A stretch of 12,581 bases of DNA from Clostridiales bacterium (GTDB lineage: Bacteria; Bacillota; Clostridia; Oscillospirales; Ruminococcaceae). The notes under the pieces are model-generated. The model was given only the letters and a program-made list of their open reading frames with translations. It had not been told where the DNA came from and did no database searches. The translations under genes and the position numbers were made by a program. This document shows, in pieces, positions 1-6,007 of the stretch. The DNA is taken from assembly GCA_029007575.1 (NCBI GenBank), contig JAQXIB010000085.1, positions 1 to 12,581 of the forward strand, written 5' to 3'. Every line of letters starts with the position of its first letter. The first letter of the stretch is position 1.

Positions 1-1232
1 AACAACGGCGTAAACAGCTCTTGCGGGATGCCCAGCATCTTATACACCAGACCGGAATAAAGGTCGACATTCGCGCAGAGCACCTTACCGTCATTTTTCT
101 TCTCCGCGTAAACGATCGGTGCCATACGCTCCACGGCATCCAACAGCTTAAATTCCCGTTCATATTCGGTATTATGTGCCAGCTTCATGGCATTTTTCTT
201 TAAAATCACAGCACGCGGATCCGACAAGGTATAAACCGCATGACCGATCCCGTAAATTAAGCCGGAGCGGTCACCTGCCTGCTTATCCATCAGCTTGCGA
301 AGAAACGCGGCGACCTCGTCGTCATCTTCCCAGTTGTGTACACCCTTCTTAATATACTCCAACATCTCCATGACCTTGATGTTGGCGCCGCCGTGCCGCG
401 GCCCTTTCAAAGCGCCGATCGCGGCGGAATAGGCAGAGTAAGCATCGGTGCCTGAAGAAGTCAAAACACGGCAGGCAAAAGTAGAGTTGTTGCCTCCGCC
501 ATGCTCCGCGTGAAGCATCAGGCACATATCCAGCAGACGCGCCTCCTCCGGCGTATATTCGCGGTCGGGACGCAGTGTAGACAGGATGCTTTCGGCGGTA
601 CTCTCGTTCATGTTCAACGGATGCATAAACATACTCTCGTTGTCATAGTATCTTCTCTTTACTTGAAAGGAATTGACCATAATTGTCGGCAGGCAGGAGA
701 TGATCTGAAGGGCTTTTCGGATCTCATGCTCCAAATTGCTGTTTTCCGCATAATTGTCATAGGAATATAACGCCAGCACCGAACGCTGCAGCTGATTCAT
801 AATATTGCGTGAGGGAGATTTTATAATAATGTCATCCACAAATCCGGGCGGCAATTCACGATAAGTTGCCATGATCTCCCGAAAATGCTCCAACTGCGTT
901 TTAGTCGGCAGGGCGCCAAACAGCAACAAATACACGGTTTCTTCATAGCCGAATCGGTTTTCTGCCAAGCATCCGTTTACCAAATCGTTGATATTAATGC
1001 CGCGGTAGATCAATTCACCGTCAATCGGCTGACGCTCGCCCTCATTTAACAAATAACCGTGTACATTACAAATCAGGGTCAATCCTGCCAATACGCCGGT
1101 GCCATCACTGTTTCTCAAACCTCTTTTGACCTCTAACCGGTCATAATAGGAGGAATCGATATGATTATATTTTGTAAACTCATCGCACAATGTCTGAATC
1201 GCCTGATCTCTATATCGCTGTTTAGCGTTCAT
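1..1232 (-). CDS. gltA: Citrate synthase (3' end cut by the window edge)
   Basis: This enzyme condenses acetyl-CoA with oxaloacetate to give citrate. In anaerobic Clostridia it usually feeds 2-oxoglutarate and glutamate synthesis. I translated the minus strand from ATG at 1232 and found 410 open codons to the window edge with no stop, so the C-terminus is missing. All three catalytic positions of the family are visible: His244 in HAEHGGGNNS, His280 in GPRHGGAN, and Asp390 in NVDLYSG. The N-terminal part (KRGLRNSDGTGVLAG near 36-50, then YRGININDL) is the extended form typical of clostridial citrate synthases of about 450 residues, so only some 40 residues should be missing. A GGGGG stretch six bases before the ATG supports the start. 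The gene is divergent from spoIID. A 2-methylcitrate synthase activity cannot be excluded from sequence alone. Confidence 0.93.
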   Translation of the reverse strand, partial: MNAKQRYRDQAIQTLCDEFTKYNHIDSSYYDRLEVKRGLRNSDGTGVLAGLTLICNVHGYLLNEGERQPIDGELIYRGININDLVNGCLAENRFGYEETVYLLLFGALPTKTQLEHFREIMATYRELPPGFVDDIIIKSPSRNIMNQLQRSVLALYSYDNYAENSNLEHEIRKALQIISCLPTIMVNSFQVKRRYYDNESMFMHPLNMNESTAESILSTLRPDREYTPEEARLLDMCLMLHAEHGGGNNSTFACRVLTSSGTDAYSAYSAAIGALKGPRHGGANIKVMEMLEYIKKGVHNWEDDDEVAAFLRKLMDKQAGDRSGLIYGIGHAVYTLSDPRAVILKKNAMKLAHNTEYEREFKLLDAVERMAPIVYAEKKNDGKVLCANVDLYSGLVYKMLGIPQELFTPL

Positions 1233-1280
1233 TATAAGCCCCCATCTCGTTTTTCTTCTATTATCTTTCTATATTGTTCT

Positions 1281-1309
1281 ATTGTACCTAATATCAACCA
1301 TAAAGTCAA
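1281..1309 (-). promoter_or_regulatory. Vegetative (SigA-type) promoter of the citrate synthase gene
   Basis: On the minus strand a TTGACT -35 box (1304-1309) and a TACAAT -10 box (1281-1286) are separated by exactly 17 bases. The expected start of transcription is near 1274, leaving a leader of about 40 bases before the ATG at 1232. The match and spacing are close to the SigA consensus. Confidence 0.75.
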
Positions 1310-1573
1310 GCAAAACAAACACAATATTTTTATTTTTTTGAAATATTTATTTGTATCGGTTGCATTTATTTGAAAATTTTTAAGGCATTTTTTCATTTTT
1401 GATTTTTTTTTGCAGGATTCGACTTTAATTTATGCAAAAATTCAAATCACGTTAAACAAAATTAACAATTGATGCATTTTTTTCGCAATTCGGACATATC
1501 ATGGTATCAACCGTACAGCAACAAACGTACTGCCGAAGTGGGGCAATTGCCCTAAAAAGAAAGGATCGATACC
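1310..1573. other. AT-rich divergent intergenic region between gltA and spoIID
   Basis: From about 1310 to 1500 the sequence is very AT-rich with long T and A runs, as in a promoter region, and I see no gene in it. Small ORFs in this stretch lack ribosome binding sites. Next to spoIID lie a SigE-like promoter, a GGGCAATTGCCC palindrome (1541-1552), and a 10-bp inverted repeat ending over the spoIID start codon; the promoter and the inverted repeat are listed separately. Confidence 0.6.
1474..1502 (+). promoter_or_regulatory. Possible SigE-type sporulation promoter of spoIID
   Basis: GCATTTT (1474-1480) and CATATCAT (1495-1502) are 14 bases apart. This resembles the mother-cell SigE pattern (GCATATT, about 14 bases, CATACAAT), with mismatches mainly in the middle of the -10 box. 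SigE control is known for spoIID in Bacillus subtilis. The assignment rests on pattern and gene identity only. Confidence 0.35.
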
Positions 1574-1577
1574 ATGA
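1499..1577. repeat. 10-bp perfect inverted repeat flanking the spoIID leader
   Basis: TCATGGTATC at 1499-1508 is the exact reverse complement of GATACCATGA at 1568-1577. The right arm contains the spoIID ATG (1574-1576). The 12-bp palindrome GGGCAATTGCCC (1541-1552) lies between the arms. If transcription starts upstream of 1499 the arms could pair and hide the start codon. If it starts near 1508, as the proposed promoter implies, the left arm would not be in the mRNA. Confidence 0.5.
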
Positions 1578-2590
1578 AACGATACTTGAGCATCTTTGCG
1601 AGCCTCGCTGTCTTAATCATAACCATTCCCTGCCTGGCTTTTATCGGGACAAGCAAGCCGCCGTACACCAGCAAGAAGGCTTCGTCCGGCATCATCTCAT
1701 CCGACACTGAAAAAGCAACAGATGCGGATAGCTTCAAGCTCTACAACCATAAAACCAAAAAGGTAGAGACCGTCTCGGTCAGAGATTATCTGATCGGTGT
1801 GGTCGGCGCGGAAATGCCCGCTTCTTTCCATTCTGAGGCTTTAAAAGCCCAGGCGGTCGCCTCTCACACCTATGCGCTGAATATGAAACAACAGCAGCAA
1901 AAATCCCCCAATAAATCTTTAAACGGAGCCGATTTATCTACCGATCCTGCCACCAGCCAAAGCTACATGACAAAGGAGGAATTAAAAGAATTTTACGGGG
2001 AACATTTTGAGACCTATTACAAAAAAATCAGTGAAGCGGTGGACTCGGTCATCGATAAAGTGATCATCTATCAAAACGAACCGATTGCTGCTGCTTTCCA
2101 CTCTATTTCGGGCGGAATGACCGAGGATCCCGCCAATATATGGGGAAAATCTCTTAATTATCTGAAGCCGGTGCTGAGTGACGGCGATTTTTTAGCTCCT
2201 GATTATGAAAGCAAGGTCACACTGACGGCTGACGAAGTAAAAGCAAAATTATCCGCCAAGTTTTCCGACATTCAATGGACTGACGAGCCCGGAAAATGGA
2301 TCACCGTAAAAATACTGACAGATTCCAAGTCGGTCAAGGAAGCGGACGTTTGCGGGACAACTGTTACGGGTACCGATCTTCGCAATGCGCTGGGACTGAA
2401 TTCAGCCTATTTTACCGTTTCCTTTGCAGACGGCAAATTCACCTTTGACGTCAAAGGCAAGGGGCACGGCGTCGGAATGAGCCAATACGGCGCCGACTAT
2501 TTGGCAAGGCAGGGAAAAAGTTATGAGGATATTTTAAAATACTATTACAGCGATGTCACCATTGCTGTCTTACAAAAAACAGACAGTTGA
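1574..2590 (+). CDS. spoIID: Stage II sporulation protein D (SpoIID), engulfment lytic transglycosylase
   Basis: SpoIID is a membrane-anchored peptidoglycan lytic enzyme that works with SpoIIM and SpoIIP to drive engulfment of the forespore. The 338-residue product has one N-terminal membrane anchor (about residues 5-24), a low-complexity linker, and then the SpoIID/LytB domain from about residue 54 to the end. Family hallmarks include RDYLIGVVGAEMP, where Glu80 corresponds to the known catalytic glutamate, then EALKAQAVASHTYAL, the AAFHSISGG segment, and the C-terminal GKGHGVGMSQYGADYLA. The length agrees with B. subtilis SpoIID (about 340). AAAGGA lies about ten bases before the ATG and supports the start. 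The gene stands alone, ends in a strong terminator, and is divergent from citrate synthase. Related SpoIID/LytB proteins act outside sporulation, but the single anchor, domain order and adjacent spore genes favour SpoIID. Confidence 0.9.
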   Translation: MKRYLSIFASLAVLIITIPCLAFIGTSKPPYTSKKASSGIISSDTEKATDADSFKLYNHKTKKVETVSVRDYLIGVVGAEMPASFHSEALKAQAVASHTYALNMKQQQQKSPNKSLNGADLSTDPATSQSYMTKEELKEFYGEHFETYYKKISEAVDSVIDKVIIYQNEPIAAAFHSISGGMTEDPANIWGKSLNYLKPVLSDGDFLAPDYESKVTLTADEVKAKLSAKFSDIQWTDEPGKWITVKILTDSKSVKEADVCGTTVTGTDLRNALGLNSAYFTVSFADGKFTFDVKGKGHGVGMSQYGADYLARQGKSYEDILKYYYSDVTIAVLQKTDS

Positions 2591-2637
2591 TGATTCAAGC
2601 AGCATAGCGTTTCTATTACTGCATATTTTGACACGAT

Positions 2638-2681
2638 AAAAAGGACAGCCGCAGCACGTTTTCCTTGCGGCTGTCCTTTTT
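2638..2681. terminator. Strong bidirectional intrinsic terminator between spoIID and the GerQ-like gene
   Basis: AAAAAGGACAGCCGCA (2638-2653) pairs perfectly with TGCGGCTGTCCTTTTT (2666-2681): a 16-bp stem with a 12-base loop. The A run on one side and the T run on the other give a U-tract in both directions. It serves the converging spoIID and cwlJ/GerQ-like transcripts. Confidence 0.92.
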
Positions 2682-2684
2682 ATG

Positions 2685-3125
2685 TTATCGCATATTTCCG
2701 TTACCTGAGTTATTCACATTGGGCAACAGATTGTAATTTCGATTCGGACGCTGACCGGGATAATAAAAATAAACGAATTTGACCGAAAAAATATCGCAGA
2801 CGATATAATCATTCACCATGTCGTCAAAAAGTGTCACGTAACTCCTGCCTACATGGACTAACACTCCCTGTTTGCGCATGATCCGTTCGGTACCGATCAA
2901 AAACTCTATCACAACATATTCTCCGATCTGCTGCGAAAGAATTTGCTGCATCGAGCCTTGCATTTCCTCACTGTCAAAATTTTGTTGGGGAGGTATCTTA
3001 AATTGAGTGGCGTTCGCCATTCCCGCCATACCTCTGCCGCGCATATTTTCCGGGTAACATTCTATTCGCTGGCGCGCTCTTATCATCGTTTCTCTGTTTT
3101 CATTGCAATCATCATATCTATCCAT
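2685..3125 (-). CDS. GerQ-like spore coat/germination protein
   Basis: In Bacillus, GerQ is a cross-linked spore coat protein needed to place CwlJ in the coat. This 146-residue product has a polar N-terminal half rich in Asn, Gln, Met and Arg, and a compact domain at about residues 60-123. The domain begins LSQQIGEYVVIEF, continues with a GVLVHVGRSYVTLFDD segment, and ends in a DIFSVKFVYFYYPG strand. That layout parallels GerQ, which runs from an IGK-type opening through a GVIEEAGRDHIIISD-type core to a YLDYVTF-type strand. The Asn-rich tail fits a coat protein. GGAGGG seven bases before the ATG gives a clear ribosome binding site. It lies 33 bases downstream of the cwlJ-type gene on the same strand, as cwlJ and gerQ do in B. 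anthracis. The call relies on fold-level resemblance plus context; direct sequence identity to GerQ is low. Confidence 0.6.
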   Translation of the reverse strand: MDRYDDCNENRETMIRARQRIECYPENMRGRGMAGMANATQFKIPPQQNFDSEEMQGSMQQILSQQIGEYVVIEFLIGTERIMRKQGVLVHVGRSYVTLFDDMVNDYIVCDIFSVKFVYFYYPGQRPNRNYNLLPNVNNSGNGNMR

Positions 3126-3158
3126 GGTTATCCCTCCATTTTCTGACTTTCAGCTTAC

Positions 3159-3596
3159 TCATGTCTCCGCATAGGCGGCGGTCGGATTATAAAAGCAATG
3201 GTTGCCGATGCGGATCACAAATTGCCCCACATTTGACGGAAAATTCTGCCGGCAAGTAGGTATAAACGGGTTAAAATACCACAACGCAAAACCCAAATTC
3301 GTCAGACGGTTTCCGGCAATCGCCCAGTTGGCAATATCATATTGCACCTGCTCCGGACGCATATTATAGATGTTTTGCATATTATAGCTCCCCCGAATGG
3401 TTTCCATGACGCAATCAAACTGCCCCGGCTGATACACCACCGCCCGAATGGTACTCGGCAATCTTCCGTATTCCCCATAGTCAACTTGAACGCGGTTCAT
3501 GACGACGCAGGCTACCGCTTTCATCCCATTTTCCCCCTCTCCGCCCGCTTCGCATTTCAAAAGCCGTGCCAATATTTCTAAATCGGAAAACGCCAT
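3159..3596 (-). CDS. cwlJ: Spore cortex-lytic cell wall hydrolase, CwlJ type (SleB/CwlJ family)
   Basis: CwlJ-type enzymes break down cortex peptidoglycan during germination. The 145-residue product is essentially one Hydrolase_2 domain, the usual size for CwlJ (about 140). It lacks the signal peptide and peptidoglycan-binding domain that mark SleB. The signature CEAGGEGENGMKAVACVVMN runs from residue 15 to 34, and Glu16 sits at the family's catalytic position. Further features are the PGQFDCV segment, the GNRLTNLGFALWYFNP region, and the C-terminal IGNHCFYNP. A GAGGGGGAG ribosome binding site lies eight bases before the ATG. It is the first gene of a two-gene unit with the GerQ-like gene, so enzyme and probable localisation partner are co-transcribed. 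Expression late in the mother cell is likely (inference). Confidence 0.87.
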   Translation of the reverse strand: MAFSDLEILARLLKCEAGGEGENGMKAVACVVMNRVQVDYGEYGRLPSTIRAVVYQPGQFDCVMETIRGSYNMQNIYNMRPEQVQYDIANWAIAGNRLTNLGFALWYFNPFIPTCRQNFPSNVGQFVIRIGNHCFYNPTAAYAET

Positions 3597-3626
3597 TTTC
3601 AGAACTCCCCCTCAACATATTCTTCT

Positions 3627-3668
3627 GCCGTTTCATTTAATCATATTAAGGGAAACGGCGAATTATGC
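3627..3668 (-). promoter_or_regulatory. Possible SigE-like promoter of cwlJ overlapped by an 8-bp inverted repeat
   Basis: On the minus strand GCATAAT (3662-3668) and AATATGAT (3640-3647) are separated by 14 bases, the same geometry as the candidate spoIID promoter. GCCGTTTC (3627-3634) and GAAACGGC (3652-3659) form a perfect inverted repeat with a 17-base spacer that encloses the -10 box. The repeat is certain; the promoter and any operator role are inferred. Confidence 0.35.
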
Positions 3669-3748
3669 AGGCAAACCGAATCCTCCGCTAACATTTCCAT
3701 AAATCGATGTCAGTTTTCATAATTGTTGCGGAAAAAGTTCAAAAAATA

Positions 3749-3766
3749 TCGTTAAGATTCTAACGA
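3749..3766. promoter_or_regulatory. 18-bp dyad upstream of the scaffold/GGGtGRT promoter
   Basis: TCGTTAagattcTAACGA is a perfect 6-6-6 dyad eight bases upstream of the -35 box of the next operon. Its size and symmetry are those of a dimeric regulator site. A second 6-6-6 dyad, AATCATagtataATGATT (3790-3807), overlaps the -10 box, but it is AT-rich and could be chance. No regulator gene is in view. Confidence 0.3.
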
Positions 3767-3774
3767 GCAAATAC

Positions 3775-3803
3775 TTGCGCAATCAGCAAAATCATAGTAT
3801 AAT
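3775..3803 (+). promoter_or_regulatory. SigA-type promoter of the NifU-like/GGGtGRT operon
   Basis: A perfect TATAAT -10 box (3798-3803) lies 17 bases from TTGCGC (3775-3780), which keeps only the TTG of the -35 consensus. A weak -35 next to a perfect -10 would suit an activated promoter. The predicted leader is about 100 bases, from roughly 3810 to the ATG at 3914, with short GGGG/CCCC and TTTTTG/CAAAAA complementarities but no riboswitch that I recognise. The space from 3669 to 3748 shows nothing else. Confidence 0.65.
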
Positions 3804-3913
3804 GATTGAGGTTAGTGTATTATGGCAATAATAAATACGCTTTTTGGGGACAAGCATTGCTGCCCTTCCCCGCAAATTACTGTGGTTATTCAAAAACCGA
3901 AAGGAGTATCGAT

Positions 3914-4606
3914 ATGAATTATTCTCATGAAGTTGAGAGAATGTGTCCTCTCACAAAAGGTCCGAACCATGGTCCCGCTCCCATCCCGGAAGAAGGCAAA
4001 TGGGTAAAAGCTTATCAAATCACAGACATTTCCGGTCTGTCTCACGGTGTGGGCTGGTGCGCCCCGCAGCAAGGTGCCTGCAAACTGACACTGAATGTAA
4101 AAAGCGGTATCATCGAAGAAGCTCTGGTGGAAACACTCGGATGTTCCGGTATGACTCACTCCGCCGCTATGGCCGGTGAGGTTCTCCCCGGAAAAACGAT
4201 CCTGGAAGCGTTGAACACCGACCTTGTTTGCGATGCAATTAACGTCGCAATGCGTGAAATTTTCTTGCAGTTGGTATACGGCAGAACACAAACCGCGTTC
4301 TCCGAAGACGGACTGCCGATCGGCGCAGGTCTGGAAGATCTGGGAAAAGGTCTCCGTTCTCAGGTCGGTACCATTTTCAGCACCAAGAAAAAAGGTGTGC
4401 GCTACATGGAAATGGCAGAAGGATACATCTTATCCGTTGCTTTGGATGACAACAATGAGGCAATCGGCTACAAATTCGTCAGACTCGGCAAAATGCTGGA
4501 GGACATCCGTCACGGTGTTGATCCGACTGCCGCTTACGAGAAAAACATCGGCACCTACGGTCGTTATGATGACGCAGTAAAATATATCGATCCTCGTGAA
4601 GAATAA
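3914..4606 (+). CDS. NifU/IscU-like Fe-S scaffold relative, partner of the GGGtGRT protein
   Basis: The central part of this 230-residue protein (about residues 46-145) resembles the IscU/NifU N-terminal scaffold on which Fe-S clusters are built. See CAPQQGACKLTLNVKSGIIE, ETLGCSGMTHSAA and GKTILEAL, which parallel the IscU segments APxCGD, YGCGSA and GKSLDEA. The cysteines differ from the canonical set. Only Cys77 (GCSG) matches. The first ligand position is Gln, flanked by Cys49 and Cys56, and the third (HCS in IscU) reads AFS at about 128-130. Cys11 and Cys106 are extra. About 45 N-terminal residues and an 80-residue C-terminal extension are not in IscU. AAAGGAG seven bases before the ATG at 3914 fixes the start; an in-frame ATG at 3806 has no such site and lies at the expected transcription start. 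The GGGtGRT gene follows after 25 bases. A role in Fe-S or other metal cofactor handling is inferred; classical scaffold activity is doubtful. Confidence 0.78.
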   Translation: MNYSHEVERMCPLTKGPNHGPAPIPEEGKWVKAYQITDISGLSHGVGWCAPQQGACKLTLNVKSGIIEEALVETLGCSGMTHSAAMAGEVLPGKTILEALNTDLVCDAINVAMREIFLQLVYGRTQTAFSEDGLPIGAGLEDLGKGLRSQVGTIFSTKKKGVRYMEMAEGYILSVALDDNNEAIGYKFVRLGKMLEDIRHGVDPTAAYEKNIGTYGRYDDAVKYIDPREE

Positions 4607-4631
4607 TTGAAATCGGAAAGGAATGAATTCA

Positions 4632-5630
4632 ATGGCTCAATTTGAAGGTAAAGAAAGAAGAATGCCGAAAATCGAGAAATGCTTGGCTGAGTACGGTTTC
4701 GCAACTCTCGAGGAAGCAAGAGATTTCTGTCTTGCAAAAGGAATCAATGTGGAAAACATCGTAAAAGGCGTACAGCCGATCGCATTCGAAAACGCGGTTT
4801 GGGCATATACGCTCGGCACGGCTGTTGCATTAAAGAAAAATATCAAAAAAGCTGCGGACGCCGCAGAAGCGATCGGAGAAGGTTTGCAGGCATTCTGTAT
4901 TCCCGGCTCTGTTGCGGAACAGCGTTCAGTCGGTCTCGGTCACGGCAACTTAGGCGCTATGCTGCTCAGAGAAGAAACCAATTGCTTCTGCTTCCTGGCA
5001 GGTCATGAATCCTTTGCGGCTGCAGAAGGCGCAATCGGTATTGCCAGAACGGCAAACAAAGCCAGAAAAGAACCGCTTCGTGTCATCCTGAACGGTTTGG
5101 GAAAAGACGCCGCTTATATCATCTCCAGAATCAACGGCTTCACCTATGTGGAAACCGACTACGATTTTACAACCGGCGAACTGAAAGTAGTTCGTGAAAA
5201 AGCATTTTCCAAAGGCGAAAAAGCTGCAGTTAAAGTCTATGGCTGTAACGATGTTTTAGAGGGCGTTGCCGTTATGAAGGCGGAAAAAGTTGACGTTTCC
5301 ATCACCGGAAACTCTACCAACCCGACTCGTTTCCAGCATCTCGTAGCCGGCACCTATAAAAAATGGGCGACCGAAAACGGCGTAAAATATTTCTCTGTTG
5401 CATCCGGCGGCGGCACCGGCCGTACGCTCCATCCGGACAACGTGGCTGCCGGTCCTGCTTCCTACGGCTTGACCGACTCCATGGGTCGCATGCACGGTGA
5501 CGCGCAATTTGCAGGTTCTTCCTCCGTTCCCGCTCACGTAGAAATGATGGGTCTCATCGGCATGGGCAACAACCCGATGGTTGGCGCTACCGTTGCCTGC
5601 GCTGTTGCAGTAGAAGAAGCGAATAAATAA
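4632..5630 (+). CDS. GGGtGRT protein (conserved family of unknown function)
   Basis: The 332-residue product has the family's name motif GGGTGRT at residues 259-265, followed by LHPDNVAAGPASYGLTDS. Other likely conserved blocks are GLGHGNLGAMLLREE (101-115) and ITGNSTNPTRFQHLVAG (224-240). The C-terminus is rich in Gly, Ala and Met (MMGLIGMGNNPMVGATVA). The length fits the family's usual 330 residues. No signal peptide or clear membrane helix is seen, so it is probably cytoplasmic. The seven cysteines are spread out; Cys118 and Cys120 form a CFC pair. I chose ATG 4632: AAAGGA ends about nine bases before it, whereas ATG 4623 lies against that site. The gene is 25 bases after the NifU-like gene and shares its promoter and terminator. 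The biochemical function is unknown; the partner suggests cofactor or redox chemistry (inference). Confidence 0.88.
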   Translation: MAQFEGKERRMPKIEKCLAEYGFATLEEARDFCLAKGINVENIVKGVQPIAFENAVWAYTLGTAVALKKNIKKAADAAEAIGEGLQAFCIPGSVAEQRSVGLGHGNLGAMLLREETNCFCFLAGHESFAAAEGAIGIARTANKARKEPLRVILNGLGKDAAYIISRINGFTYVETDYDFTTGELKVVREKAFSKGEKAAVKVYGCNDVLEGVAVMKAEKVDVSITGNSTNPTRFQHLVAGTYKKWATENGVKYFSVASGGGTGRTLHPDNVAAGPASYGLTDSMGRMHGDAQFAGSSSVPAHVEMMGLIGMGNNPMVGATVACAVAVEEANK

Positions 5631-5660
5631 TAATAAAATAAAGGTTTTTTACCATATTTT

Positions 5661-5695
5661 AAGACTTCTGAATCTCGGTTCAGGAGTCTTTTTTT
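5661..5695 (+). terminator. Intrinsic terminator of the NifU-like/GGGtGRT operon
   Basis: AAGACTTCTGAA (5661-5672) pairs with TTCAGGAGTCTT (5679-5690): a 12-bp stem with one G-T pair and a 6-base loop, followed by a run of T to 5695. It starts 30 bases after the GGGtGRT stop codon. Confidence 0.93.
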
Positions 5696-5711
5696 GTCTT
5701 CATTTGTACTT

Positions 5712-5743
5712 TTGTCCACATTTTGTCCACGCAACTTGTCCAC
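5712..5743 (+). repeat. Three direct repeats of TTGTCCAC
   Basis: TTGTCCAC occurs at 5712-5719, 5723-5730 and 5736-5743, all in one orientation, with start-to-start distances of 11 and 13 bases. The first reads TTGTCCACA, close to the DnaA box consensus TTATCCACA; the other two end in G. They lie just upstream of a small ORF. No function can be assigned. Confidence 0.6.
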
Positions 5744-5767
5744 GAAAAACAAGATAAGGAGAAAAGT

Positions 5768-5857
5768 ATGAAACAGAACATTATCCGTAAAATTCAACTT
5801 AGTTTCTATAAAAGTACATCATTTGTCTTGCGAAAGCAAAACAGGCATCCGGCTTGA
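5768..5857 (+). CDS. Possible 29-codon ORF or gene remnant
   Basis: AAGGAG six bases before ATG 5768 is a near-ideal ribosome binding site. The reading frame gives a basic peptide beginning MKQNIIRKIQLSFYKS and stops with TGA at 5855, inside a terminator hairpin. I recognise no family. It may be a small peptide, the surviving start of a gene whose body was deleted, or a leader. The TTGTCCAC repeats lie 25 bases upstream and the next features downstream look degenerate, so a remnant is a fair reading. Confidence 0.25.
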   Translation: MKQNIIRKIQLSFYKSTSFVLRKQNRHPA

Positions 5858-5885
5858 GAAAACTCTCTTACTGAATGCCTGTTTT
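5838..5885. terminator. Hairpin terminator, better in the + direction
   Basis: AAAACAGGCAT (5838-5848) pairs perfectly with ATGCCTGTTTT (5875-5885), and T continues to 5886. The 26-base loop holds a smaller GAG/CTC hairpin. On the + strand it ends the small ORF at 5768. On the minus strand it is the nearest possible terminator for the glycan operon, about 270 bases past the GH39-like stop, but there the U-tract is only four bases. Confidence 0.65.
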
Positions 5886-5957
5886 TAACACTGTAATGAT
5901 AATATGTAAAACAGCTTTTGATCTTTGCTTACATGAAAAGGTTATAGGGAACTTTAC

Positions 5958-5998
5958 TATTACAGTATAAAATCGCATCCAGTAAATATACTGTAATA
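5958..5998. repeat. 12-bp perfect dyad plus a third copy of its half-site
   Basis: TATTACAGTATA (5958-5969) and TATACTGTAATA (5987-5998) are perfect reverse complements with a 17-base spacer. The core ACTGTAAT recurs at 5890-5897, exactly 100 bases before the right arm's copy at 5990-5997. There is no T run after either arm, so this is not an ordinary terminator. It could be an operator, a transposon end, or an RNA stem. No gene clearly starts beside it. Confidence 0.4.
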
Positions 5999-6007
5999 AT
6001 CAGGATT

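Noticed and set aside
1161..1373. 70-residue plus-strand ORF over the gltA start
   Set aside because: It is antisense to citrate synthase and then runs into the AT-rich promoter region; the composition reflects that.
3806..3913. N-terminal extension of the NifU-like protein from an earlier in-frame ATG at 3806
   Set aside because: That ATG is only three bases after the -10 box, at the expected transcription start, and has no ribosome binding site. ATG 3914 has an ideal one.
5404..5430. GGGTGRT resembles the GGGTGTG signature of FtsZ and tubulin
   Set aside because: The motif lies near the C-terminus rather than in an N-terminal GTPase domain, and the other FtsZ features are absent. The family is defined by its own motif.
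5534..5797. 87-residue minus-strand ORF across the GGGtGRT terminator
   Set aside because: It reads through the terminator hairpin and antisense to the 3' end of the GGGtGRT gene, which explains its Ala/Thr/Pro-rich tail.
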